Shown: positions 27,425 through 35,620 of the stretch, in pieces
Numbering within the stretch: the first letter of the stretch is position 1
Layout: each line of letters starts with the position of its first letter
Assembly: GCF_001890385.1 (NCBI RefSeq)
Contig: NZ_CP018221.1
Span: 1,723,501-1,787,500, forward strand
DNA from: Tardibacter chloracetimidivorans
Lineage (GTDB): Bacteria > Pseudomonadota > Alphaproteobacteria > Sphingomonadales > Sphingomonadaceae
DNA: 64,000 nt
Reading direction: 5' to 3'
Program-made: the position numbers and the translations under genes
The notes under the pieces: model-generated
Database searches by the model: none
Told to the model about the DNA's origin: nothing
Seen by the model: only the letters and a program-made list of their open reading frames with translations

Positions 27425-28224
27425 GCATCATTCCCCATTGTCTCGTTCAGCGCCGCAGCCGCCCAACCCTGAAGCCTGTCCTCGGCGTCTGAAAGCAGTA
27501 CCACCTCGCCCACCACGATGATCGCCGGGCTTTTCACCCCTTCGCGCTCCACCAGATCGCCCAGGTCGGCAAGCAGCGTCCGGAGCGCGCGGCTGCCGGG
27601 CAGCGTGCCGCGCTCCAGCACCGCAACCGGCATGGCTGGCGATACGCCATCGGCCATCAGCTTGTCGCCGATGTCGCGCGCCGTCGCGACGCCCATGTAG
27701 ATCACCAGCGTGCGCCCCTGCCCCGCCAGCCCCGACCAGTCCTGATCGGACAGGCCCTTGCACTGGCCCGCCACAAAGCTGACCGCGCTTGAATGGTCGC
27801 GGTGCGTAAGCGGCAGCATGGCCTCGGCCGCACAGCCGAGCGCAGCCGACACGCCGGGCACAACCTCCACCGCAAGTCCGGCGGCGCGCACCGCCTCCAC
27901 CTCTTCCCCGCCGCGGCCGAAGACGAAGGGATCGCCGCCCTTCAGCCGCACGACGATTGCGCCGGTCTTCACATGCGCGACGACCAGCGCGTTGATCGCC
28001 TCTTGCGAAAGGGTGTGGCGGGAGCGCTGCTTCGCCACGGAAATGCGCTGGGCGCCGGGGGGCGCATAGTCCAGCACGCGCGGATCGATAAGCCCGTCAT
28101 GGACGACGACGTCGGCCGCCCGCAACGCATCCACTGCCCGCAGCGTCAGCAGGCCCGGATCGCCGGGCCCTGCGCCGACAAGAATCACCTTGCCGCGCGA
28201 TGAAGGATCGAGGGAACTCGCCAT
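27421..28224 (-). CDS. cobA: Uroporphyrinogen-III C-methyltransferase
   Basis: 267 residues from ATG 28224; a TTG at 28242 would add six. SAM-dependent enzyme making precorrin-2, the route to siroheme needed by the sulfite reductase downstream. Motifs are ILVGAGPGDPGLLTLRA, VVRLKGGDPFVFGRGGEE near 90, and VPGVSAALGCAAEAMLPLTHR. The fused CysG dehydrogenase/ferrochelatase domain is absent, so oxidation and iron insertion must be encoded elsewhere. Confidence 0.93.
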   Translation of the reverse strand: MASSLDPSSRGKVILVGAGPGDPGLLTLRAVDALRAADVVVHDGLIDPRVLDYAPPGAQRISVAKQRSRHTLSQEAINALVVAHVKTGAIVVRLKGGDPFVFGRGGEEVEAVRAAGLAVEVVPGVSAALGCAAEAMLPLTHRDHSSAVSFVAGQCKGLSDQDWSGLAGQGRTLVIYMGVATARDIGDKLMADGVSPAMPVAVLERGTLPGSRALRTLLADLGDLVEREGVKSPAIIVVGEVVLLSDAEDRLQGWAAAALNETMGNDA

Positions 28225-28281
28225 GAGGCTCAGATGATGCAACGCGGCACGAAGCGCAACGGATGCTTTTTTTACCTGACC

Positions 28282-29544
28282 CTAGCTCAGCTTTCGCAGA
28301 CCAAGCACGCCCAGCAATTCAGCCCGTGCGCGGCGGATTTGCGCCCAGAGATCAGGGCTGGCCAGATCGTCTGGCCGGATGGTCTCCGGCCAGAAATCAT
28401 GGACCACCGATTCCACCAGCGCCAGTCGCGCCTCATCGGCCAGAAAGCGCGGATCGACGGCGGCCGGATCGGCGACCACCCTGAGCCTGAGACACGCAGG
28501 CCCCCCGCCATTGGCCATGGACTGCCGGACATCGACCACCTCCAGCCGCCGCATCGGACCGTTCCCCGCGACCATCTCCTGAAGCCAGCCCCAGACAGCG
28601 GCGTTGTCGCGCGCTTCGGATGGAACGATCAGCGCCATGCCACCTTCGGGCAGTGTCACAAGCTGTGCGTTGAACAGATAGCTTTCGATCGCATCGGCAA
28701 GGCTTATGCGGCTGGCAGGCACCTCGATGATGGCCACCTCGGGCATCAGGCGGCGCAGATCGGAAAGGAACCTGTCCTTTTCCGCAAAGGCCTGCTCATG
28801 GGCGAAAAGCACCCTTTCATTGGCGACGGCGACCACGTCATTGTGGAATGCGCCCGCCGCGATCGCCTCGCCGGACTGGCGGACGAAGAGCGTCCGCGCC
28901 GGATCAAGCCCGTGCCGCCGGGCGACTGCCCTGCTCGCCTGCTCATGCTGGCGCGCGGGAAACGCGCCGCCTGAGACGCCGTAGACGAATATCTCCACGC
29001 CCGGCGCGTCATGTGCAACCGCCATCCGCATATGATTGGCAGCCCCCTCGTCCCCGAAGGGTGGGGGCACGGGAGCATGAACCGCGAAGTGGCGCTGATC
29101 GGCGAAGGCCAGCCGCAGTTGCGCCAGCGTGCTCAGCCATTCATGGCTGCGATGCGCCATGGTGACGAGATTGGCGACCGTCAGATGACAGCGTCCGTCC
29201 GTTGTATCGGGCGCGGGGGAGACCGTCGCCGCATTGGCCGCCCACATGGCGGAGGCAGACATGGCGTTCGCGAGCATCACCGGATCGGCCTTGGCTTCGG
29301 CCGCCCCCAAATAGCCGAGCTGGGCCAGCCAGTGCTCGTCGGGCCGGTCATGCGGCAGCAGCAGACCCTGGGTGAGGCCGAGCGACAGGTTGGCGCGCAT
29401 TTTGGCCAGCCCTTCCAGCGCCGCCGCGCGAGGACGGGATGTCTGGCCGCCATGGCGCGACGAAGCCAGATTGCCGAGACTCAGCCCCGCATAATTGTGG
29501 CTTGGGCCAATGATCCCGTCGAAGTTGATTTCCGTGAGGGGCAT
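28282..29544 (-). CDS. astB: N-succinylarginine dihydrolase
   Basis: 420 residues, slightly shorter than enterobacterial AstB. It converts N2-succinylarginine to N2-succinylornithine, CO2 and ammonia. The N-terminus FDGIIGPSHNYAGLSLGNLAS and the GAFHNDVVAVANERVLF segment are family-specific; the catalytic Cys is in GGPACLRLRVV near residue 350. Last gene of the ast operon, 9 bp after astD. Confidence 0.95.
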   Translation of the reverse strand: MPLTEINFDGIIGPSHNYAGLSLGNLASSRHGGQTSRPRAAALEGLAKMRANLSLGLTQGLLLPHDRPDEHWLAQLGYLGAAEAKADPVMLANAMSASAMWAANAATVSPAPDTTDGRCHLTVANLVTMAHRSHEWLSTLAQLRLAFADQRHFAVHAPVPPPFGDEGAANHMRMAVAHDAPGVEIFVYGVSGGAFPARQHEQASRAVARRHGLDPARTLFVRQSGEAIAAGAFHNDVVAVANERVLFAHEQAFAEKDRFLSDLRRLMPEVAIIEVPASRISLADAIESYLFNAQLVTLPEGGMALIVPSEARDNAAVWGWLQEMVAGNGPMRRLEVVDVRQSMANGGGPACLRLRVVADPAAVDPRFLADEARLALVESVVHDFWPETIRPDDLASPDLWAQIRRARAELLGVLGLRKLS

Positions 29545-29553
29545 TGCATCACC

Positions 29554-30969
29554 TCAGCCGTCCTTCAGCCCGATTCCGATCGAAGCGCGGGCCTGTTCCA
29601 CCTCGGACGAAGTGACCGGATAGGCGCAGTAATCGGCAGCGTAATAGGCGCTTGGCCGGTGGTTGCCGGAAAGCCCCACGCCGCCGAACGGCGCATTGGA
29701 AGGCGCGCCATTGGTGGGCCGGTTCCAGTTGATGACCCCTGCCCTGACATTGGCCCAGAAGCGATCATAAAGCTGCGGCGCGCCGCCGACGAGCGAGGCC
29801 GAAAGCCCAAAACGGGTGTTGCCCGCCTCCGCGATGGCGGAATCGAAATCGGGCACGCGGATCATCTGGAGCACGGGGCCGAACAGCTCCTCGTCCGGCC
29901 GCTGGGCGACATTGGTGACGTCGATCAGCGCAGGCGTGAGGAACGGACGGCCTTCCACCGGCCGGTCCAGCCGGCGGATGGGCTGGCCGCCCTTCATCAT
30001 CAGGCCCAGGAACGCCTCCTGAAGATCATCCGCGGCGCGGTTGTCGATCACCGGCCCGCAGAACGGCTGGGGCTGGTCATGCGGCGCGCCAAGGATGAGC
30101 CGGTCGATCAGCTGCGTCAGCTGATCGAGCAGCGGCTGATGCGCTCCGTCCTTCACGATCAGCCGCCGCGCGCAGGTGCAGCGCTGCCCGGCGCTGAGAT
30201 AGGCGGACTGGATGATGACTATCGCGGCGGCATGAATATCGGTCGGGTCCCAGACGACCAGGGGATTGTTGCCCCCCATTTCCAGCGCGAGGATCCGGCT
30301 GGGCGTTTCCGCATAGGCGCGGTGGAGCATCATGCCCGTGCGCGCCGATCCGGTGAACAGCAGGCCGTCTATCCCTGCATGGGTGGAAAGGGCCTGCCCC
30401 TGCGGCGCGGCCCCCTGCACCAGCCGGACGACGCCTTCGGGAATGCCCGCCTCGTGATAGAGCCGGACCAGCATCTCGCCCACGGCGGGCGTATGTTCCG
30501 ACGGCTTGAACACCACGGCGTTGCCCGCGATCAGCGCCGGAAGAATGTGTCCGTTCGGCAGATGGGCCGGAAAATTATACGGCCCCAGCACGGCAAGGAC
30601 GCCATGCGGCTTGTGCCGGACGGCGGCGCGGACTCCAAGCGCGCCCTCCAGCCGCCGCTGCGCGGTGCGTTCGGCATAGGCCGCAACCGAGATATCGACC
30701 TTGGCGATCACGCTTTCGACTTCGGCATGGCACTCCCACAGCGGCTTGCCCGTCTCCCGCGCGATCAGATCAGCGAACGCATCCTGCTGGCGGCGCACGA
30801 CATTGGCGAAGCGGCGCGCAGCCTCCACCCGGAAGGCAAGCGAGCGCGAGGCCCAGTCCGCCCAGGACGCACGCGCCCGCGCCACCTCTGCATCCACATC
30901 CCCCGGCATACCGCGCCAGAGTTCGGCACCGGTCGCTGGCTCCGTCGACACGATTTCAGCGGAGGGCAT
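29554..30969 (-). CDS. astD: Succinylglutamate-semialdehyde dehydrogenase
   Basis: 471 residues, aldehyde dehydrogenase superfamily. PYNFPAHLPNGHILPALIAGNAVVFKPSE is the cofactor-binding segment, the general-base Glu is in LEMGGNNPLVV near 240, and the catalytic Cys in SAGQRCTCARRL near 270. It oxidises succinylglutamate semialdehyde to succinylglutamate with NAD+. It overlaps astA by 14 bp. Confidence 0.95.
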   Translation of the reverse strand: MPSAEIVSTEPATGAELWRGMPGDVDAEVARARASWADWASRSLAFRVEAARRFANVVRRQQDAFADLIARETGKPLWECHAEVESVIAKVDISVAAYAERTAQRRLEGALGVRAAVRHKPHGVLAVLGPYNFPAHLPNGHILPALIAGNAVVFKPSEHTPAVGEMLVRLYHEAGIPEGVVRLVQGAAPQGQALSTHAGIDGLLFTGSARTGMMLHRAYAETPSRILALEMGGNNPLVVWDPTDIHAAAIVIIQSAYLSAGQRCTCARRLIVKDGAHQPLLDQLTQLIDRLILGAPHDQPQPFCGPVIDNRAADDLQEAFLGLMMKGGQPIRRLDRPVEGRPFLTPALIDVTNVAQRPDEELFGPVLQMIRVPDFDSAIAEAGNTRFGLSASLVGGAPQLYDRFWANVRAGVINWNRPTNGAPSNAPFGGVGLSGNHRPSAYYAADYCAYPVTSSEVEQARASIGIGLKDG

Positions 30970-31972
30970 AGGTCACTTCTTCTCCGGCATCGAGGCTGAG
31001 GGCCGAACGCCCCGCCGCGTCAATCAACACAGAGTCACCTTGTGCATCAATATCTGCAAATGTCGCGTTAAACATGTTGCCGCGCCCGCTCGCGACGATC
31101 GCGGGAACACCGGAGCCGGGCGGCATCACTCCACCAAGCGTCGCCTTCCTCGCCTCGCGCACCGTGCGGAGTTGCTCTGTCCGAATCGATACGGCAGGGC
31201 CGCCGTCGAAGATGTCGATATAACCGTCATAACGAAAGCCTTCCTCCTCCAGCATCGCCAGTGCAGGCTTGCCGCTGTCATGCACCTGGCCGATCGCGGC
31301 GCGGGCGTCGTCGCTCAACAACGCGGTATAGATCGGATGCTTGGGCATCAGATCGGCGATGAACTGGTTGCCGTGGAGCGCATTGAAGCTGTCCGCCTCC
31401 TGAAAGCTCATACCGAAAAACTTTTCGCCAAGCCCTTCCCAGAAGGGTGAGCTGCCCTTTTCGTCCAGACGCCCGCGCAATTCGGCCATCACCTCTTCGC
31501 CAAAGCGCCGGCGGTGCATTGCGATGAACAGATAGCGGCTGCGCGCAAGCAGCCGCCCCACCCCGTCCCGCCGCTTTTCGGGGTGGAGGAAAAGGCCGCC
31601 GACCTCGGTCGCGCCTTCAAAATCGGTGACAAGGTTCAGCATCTCGGCGCGAAAGGTACGGCGAAGTTGCTGCGATGTCTGGGTGAGCGTCGCCAGACGG
31701 TAGGAGTAAAAGGGCCAGCGCACGCCGACGCGGGAGAATATCTGCGCGGTGCCTACGACTTCGCCGGTCGCAACCTCCTCCAGCGCCAGCAGGTAAAGCT
31801 CATCCTCCGGCGGAGATTCCGGGCGGGCGAAGGCCGCTTCGGATCGCTCAAGCTTTGCCGCCAGCGTGTCTCGATCAGGCGGAAGGTTGGTGAAGCCGCC
31901 GCCGGTCATCGTCGCAAAGCCGAACAGCGCATCAAGATCGGCCAGCCCCGCCGCGCGAACCCGCCAGTTCAT
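30956..31972 (-). CDS. astA: Arginine N-succinyltransferase
   Basis: 338 residues from ATG 31972 (MNWRVRAAGLADLDALFGFA); the open frame upstream is shadow of the M20 gene. GNAT-like enzyme transferring succinyl from succinyl-CoA to arginine, the first step of the AST pathway. Characteristic are VGGLFLHPEKRRDGVGRLLARSRYLF and NAFNATFADIDAQGDS near the end. Its start overlaps the M20 stop by 4 bp. Confidence 0.94.
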   Translation of the reverse strand: MNWRVRAAGLADLDALFGFATMTGGGFTNLPPDRDTLAAKLERSEAAFARPESPPEDELYLLALEEVATGEVVGTAQIFSRVGVRWPFYSYRLATLTQTSQQLRRTFRAEMLNLVTDFEGATEVGGLFLHPEKRRDGVGRLLARSRYLFIAMHRRRFGEEVMAELRGRLDEKGSSPFWEGLGEKFFGMSFQEADSFNALHGNQFIADLMPKHPIYTALLSDDARAAIGQVHDSGKPALAMLEEEGFRYDGYIDIFDGGPAVSIRTEQLRTVREARKATLGGVMPPGSGVPAIVASGRGNMFNATFADIDAQGDSVLIDAAGRSALSLDAGEEVTYALR

Positions 31973-33186
31973 GCGCGCCACTCCCCTGCGCCCATGCGCA
32001 TGATGGCGAGCGCCGAAAGCCGGGCGCGCTCGACAAGGCTTTCGACGATCAGGAACTCGTCGGTCGAATGGATTGCGCCGCCCCTTGCCCCCATTGTGTC
32101 GACGACCGGAACGCCCATAGCGGCAATATTGTTGCCGTCGCATACCCCGCCGGTCGCCCGCCAGGCGATGTCGAGGCCAAGCTCCAGTCCGCAGGCGCGC
32201 ACCAGCCGAAACAGTCCTTCGGCCTTTGCGTCCAGCGGCTTTGGCGGACGCGCAAAGCCGCCATGCACATCGACCGAAACCTCATGGCGCGCGGCAACAT
32301 CGTCGACCAGACGGGCTATGAGCGATTTCGCCTCCTGCTCCGCCTCCGCCGTCGCTGGACGCAGATTGACCCGCAGCACCGCGCGATCGGGCACGATATT
32401 GTTCGGCCCGCCGCCGTCGACCCTGGCCGGATTGACCTTCAGTTCGTCGCCGGCTGCTGCCGCAAGGCGGACCGCAAGATCGGCGGCGGCAACCACCGCA
32501 TTCCGCCCCTCCTCCGGATTGCGTCCGGCATGGGCGGCTCGGCCGGTGACGATGATCGAGAAATTGCCGCTGCCCGGTCGCGCACCGGCAAGCGCGCCAT
32601 CGGGAAGCGCGGGTTCATAGGTGAAGGCGGCCGCCTTGCCCCTTGCCGCCGCCGCGATCAGGTGGGCCGAACCAAGCGAGGAGACTTCCTCGTCGCTGTT
32701 GATGACGACTTCATAGCCGATCGCCGCCGCCGCTGGGCTGCGTTCCACCGCCTGTAGCGCGGTCAGCATGATGGCAAGCCCGCCCTTCATGTCCGCCACG
32801 CCCGGCCCGTTCAGAACGCCCGGCCCCGTCCAGCGACAGGACTGGAAAGGATGGTCGGCAGCGAACACCGTATCCATATGGCCTGTGAACAGCAGTTGGA
32901 GCCGCGCATCGGGGCGCACCTTTACGTGAAGATTTCGGCCATGGACCAGCGGCGTCTCACGCCCATCGGCGTCGATGCTGGTCGCAGGTTGAGGCTCCAG
33001 CAGCGCCGCCTCGCCGGGCAGGGAGCCGAACGCATCGGCGAGCACCTGCGCCATGGCTGCCAGACCGTCCTGATTGCGGCTGCCGGTGTTGATCGCGGCC
33101 CATGCCTCCACCATGGCGAGCATCGGTTGCGCCTGATCGTCGACGTCTTCGAGGAGCGCGGCTTCCGCGCCTGAAAGACCAGCCAT
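31969..33186 (-). CDS. M20 family metallohydrolase heading the ast operon
   Basis: 405 residues. Two-zinc aminoacylase/carboxypeptidase G2-like family: HxD in LFTGHMDTVF near 100, the bridging Asp in GPGVADMKGGLA near 133, catalytic Glu pair in INSDEEVSSLGS near 168, and the last ligand in GGAIHSTDEF near 378. It overlaps astA by 4 bp and is the first gene of an operon lacking astE. A role as succinylglutamate or other N-acyl-amino-acid deacylase is therefore inferred. Known AstE is a different fold (M14-like). Confidence 0.85.
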   Translation of the reverse strand: MAGLSGAEAALLEDVDDQAQPMLAMVEAWAAINTGSRNQDGLAAMAQVLADAFGSLPGEAALLEPQPATSIDADGRETPLVHGRNLHVKVRPDARLQLLFTGHMDTVFAADHPFQSCRWTGPGVLNGPGVADMKGGLAIMLTALQAVERSPAAAAIGYEVVINSDEEVSSLGSAHLIAAAARGKAAAFTYEPALPDGALAGARPGSGNFSIIVTGRAAHAGRNPEEGRNAVVAAADLAVRLAAAAGDELKVNPARVDGGGPNNIVPDRAVLRVNLRPATAEAEQEAKSLIARLVDDVAARHEVSVDVHGGFARPPKPLDAKAEGLFRLVRACGLELGLDIAWRATGGVCDGNNIAAMGVPVVDTMGARGGAIHSTDEFLIVESLVERARLSALAIMRMGAGEWRA

Positions 33187-33228
33187 GAACCGATGGTAAA
33201 CCTTTGCGGGCGCGAAGGTAAGCCCGGA

Positions 33229-34638
33229 TCAGCCGGCGAGCGCTTCCCCCATGCGCCGGATCGCGGCCACCTTCGCGTGGAAGGGCTTCCAGTCGTCGTC
33301 ACCGGCAATGGCCGACCAGATCGCCTCCACCTCGTCTATCAGCATCGAACAGGGCGCGGCGTCGTGGAAATAATCAGGGGTGGAACCAAGGCGCGGCGCA
33401 TAGCTTGAGAGCCGGGTGATAAAGTCGGTGAATTCCGGCCGGTCGTATCCGGCATCTTCCGGCCCCGGTCCATGCCTGCGCCCGCCGAACCAGTCGAAGA
33501 AGAAGCGGTCGATGCCGACGCCGGTTTTCGACAGCGCCTCGGCCATCGCCTCGACAAGCTGCTGGTCGGACTCTTCGCCCCTGGAGCGGACACCCAGCCG
33601 CCAGAGCATCGCGGCGCAAAACGCCCGCCTGTAATGCTCCGCATAGCTGTCGAACACCGGCTGCAACACCTCCACCGGCGCGATGTGCGTGAGGCAGTTC
33701 GCAAGCTGCAGCAGGTTCCATTGCAGCGTCTCCGCCTGGCGGCCGAAGGCGTATAGCCCCGACTCGTCGAAATAGGCGGCGGTGAACGAGCCATTCCATG
33801 TCGGATTGAACCGCCACGGGCCATAGTCGAAGCTTTCGGCGGTGATCGAGATATTGTCGGTGTTGAGCACGCCGTGAACAAAGCCCGCCGCCATATAGGA
33901 GGCGACGAGGCGCGCTGCCCCCTTCACTGCATGGTCGAGCAGGCGGGGCGCGGCATCATCACCGCCGGGCCGGTCGTTCAGCAGATGCTGGAGCGAATAA
34001 TCGGCAAGACGGGCGATGTTCTCGCTCTCCCCCAGATAGGCGAAGCGCTGGAAGCTGCCGTAGCGGATATGGCCATGGCTCAGCCGGACGAGGACCGCCG
34101 ACCGGGTGGGCGAAGGTTCGTCGTTGCGCTGAAGCGCCTCGCCCGTCTCTATCACCGAAAAGCTGCGCGAGGTTCGGACGCCGAGCGCCTCCAGCATTTC
34201 GGTCGCGAGCACTTCGCGCACCGCGCCCTTCAGGGTGAGCCGCCCGTCGCCGAAACGGCTGTAGGGAGTCTGGCCCGAACCCTTGGTGCCCAGGTCCATC
34301 AGCCGTCCTGCCTTGTCGCGCATCTGTGCGAACAGGAAGCCCCGGCCGTCCCCGATCTGGGGGTTGTAGGAGCGGAATTGATGACCATGATAGCGCAGGG
34401 CCAGCGGCTCTTGCAGGCTGCCGGGAAGCGGCAGGAACTTGCCGAAATGGCTGATCCAAGCCTCGTCGTCCAGCGCGGCCAGCCCGGTCTCGGCCGCCGC
34501 CCTGTCGTTGCGAAAACGCAGAATATGTGCAGGAAAGCCGGCAGGCTCCACGGCGTCGTAGAAATCCGCGCCCAGCGAGCAGATGATCTCTTCCGGCTGA
34601 AAATCGGCGGGCATGGGGTTGACGCTTGACGGACTCAT
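33229..34638 (-). CDS. selO: SelO family protein adenylyltransferase (YdiU)
   Basis: 469 residues from ATG 34638; TTG 34662 and ATG 34614 are alternatives, none with a clear ribosome site. SelO is a pseudokinase-fold enzyme that transfers AMP to protein substrates during redox stress. Hallmarks are LRYHGHQFRSYNPQIGDGRG near 85 and LGTKGSGQTPYSRFGDGRLTLKGAVREVL near 115, with HGVLNTDNISI near 240 holding the metal-binding residues. It may be co-transcribed with the M20-ast genes, 42 bp away. Confidence 0.92.
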   Translation of the reverse strand: MSPSSVNPMPADFQPEEIICSLGADFYDAVEPAGFPAHILRFRNDRAAAETGLAALDDEAWISHFGKFLPLPGSLQEPLALRYHGHQFRSYNPQIGDGRGFLFAQMRDKAGRLMDLGTKGSGQTPYSRFGDGRLTLKGAVREVLATEMLEALGVRTSRSFSVIETGEALQRNDEPSPTRSAVLVRLSHGHIRYGSFQRFAYLGESENIARLADYSLQHLLNDRPGGDDAAPRLLDHAVKGAARLVASYMAAGFVHGVLNTDNISITAESFDYGPWRFNPTWNGSFTAAYFDESGLYAFGRQAETLQWNLLQLANCLTHIAPVEVLQPVFDSYAEHYRRAFCAAMLWRLGVRSRGEESDQQLVEAMAEALSKTGVGIDRFFFDWFGGRRHGPGPEDAGYDRPEFTDFITRLSSYAPRLGSTPDYFHDAAPCSMLIDEVEAIWSAIAGDDDWKPFHAKVAAIRRMGEALAG

Positions 34639-34675
34639 CGCGTCGATATGGGGAAGAGGCAACGGGAATCAAATA

Positions 34676-35539
34676 ATGGCGGAATATGAAGACGCATATT
34701 GGTGGTCGAAGGACGGCCTGCGGCTGCACTACCGCCGCTATCCGGGGCCGGAGGGAAAGCCGCCGCTGCTGTGCCTGCCGGGCCTGACCCGCAACGCCCG
34801 CGATTTCGAGGGGCTGGCAAACCGCCTCGCCGGGCGCTGGCCGGTGATCGCCGTCGATCTGCGCGGACGCGGCGAAAGCGCCTATGCCAAGGACCCGATG
34901 ACCTATGTGCCGCTCACCTATCTGCAGGACATAATCTTGCTGATCGCCGAGTTGCGGCTGGAGAAGGTGGTGGCGGTCGGCACCTCGCTTGGCGGCATTC
35001 TCACGATGCTGCTGGCCGCGACCGACAGGGAAAGGTTGGCCGGGGCGGTGCTGAACGATGTCGGGCCGGTGCTGGACCCGGCGGGGCTGGAGCGGATCAG
35101 AACCTATGTGGGCAGGAGCCAGAACTGGCCGACATGGCTGCACGCGGCCCGCGCCCTGGCCGAACTCAACGCCACCGTCTATCCGGACTATGAGCTTGCC
35201 GACTGGCTCGCGATGGCGAAGCGGCTGTGCCGGCTTTCATCGGGCGGCCGGATCGTCTTCGACTATGACATGAAAATCGCCGAACCTTTCCGCCTGCCGG
35301 GCGGCGAAGGCGGCGTCGATCTGTGGCCGGCGCTTGAAAGCCTGAGGCACATGCCCTTATTATTGATCAGAGGCCAGCTTTCCGACCTGCTGAGCGCCGA
35401 TGCGGCGCGGCAGATGCGGGAGCGACTGCCGGAAATGCGTTATTGCGAGGTGCCGCGCACGGGGCATGCGCCGACGCTTGATGAAGGCCCTGCGACAGAG
35501 GCGATCGATGCGCTTCTGGCCGATGTGGACAGGGCCTGA
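34676..35539 (+). CDS. Alpha/beta hydrolase
   Basis: 287 residues from ATG 34676. Alpha/beta-hydrolase fold: PLLCLPGLTRNARDF near residue 25 (oxyanion region), VDLRGRGES near 59, nucleophile elbow GTSLGG near 100 (Ser), and catalytic His in TGHAPTLDE near 266. Substrate unknown. The start is only 37 bp from the divergent selo ATG. Confidence 0.88.
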   Translation: MAEYEDAYWWSKDGLRLHYRRYPGPEGKPPLLCLPGLTRNARDFEGLANRLAGRWPVIAVDLRGRGESAYAKDPMTYVPLTYLQDIILLIAELRLEKVVAVGTSLGGILTMLLAATDRERLAGAVLNDVGPVLDPAGLERIRTYVGRSQNWPTWLHAARALAELNATVYPDYELADWLAMAKRLCRLSSGGRIVFDYDMKIAEPFRLPGGEGGVDLWPALESLRHMPLLLIRGQLSDLLSADAARQMRERLPEMRYCEVPRTGHAPTLDEGPATEAIDALLADVDRA

Positions 35540-35620
35540 ACGCCTGCCCTTTTTAGCGCGCATTTCTATAAACTCTCGCCTATAAGCCCGGCGAAAGACG
35601 ATTGAAGGAGCCGGTACAGA

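Noticed and set aside
29011-30999. 662-codon open frame on the plus strand
   Set aside because: Antisense to astD and the start of astB; no motif, typical shadow composition.
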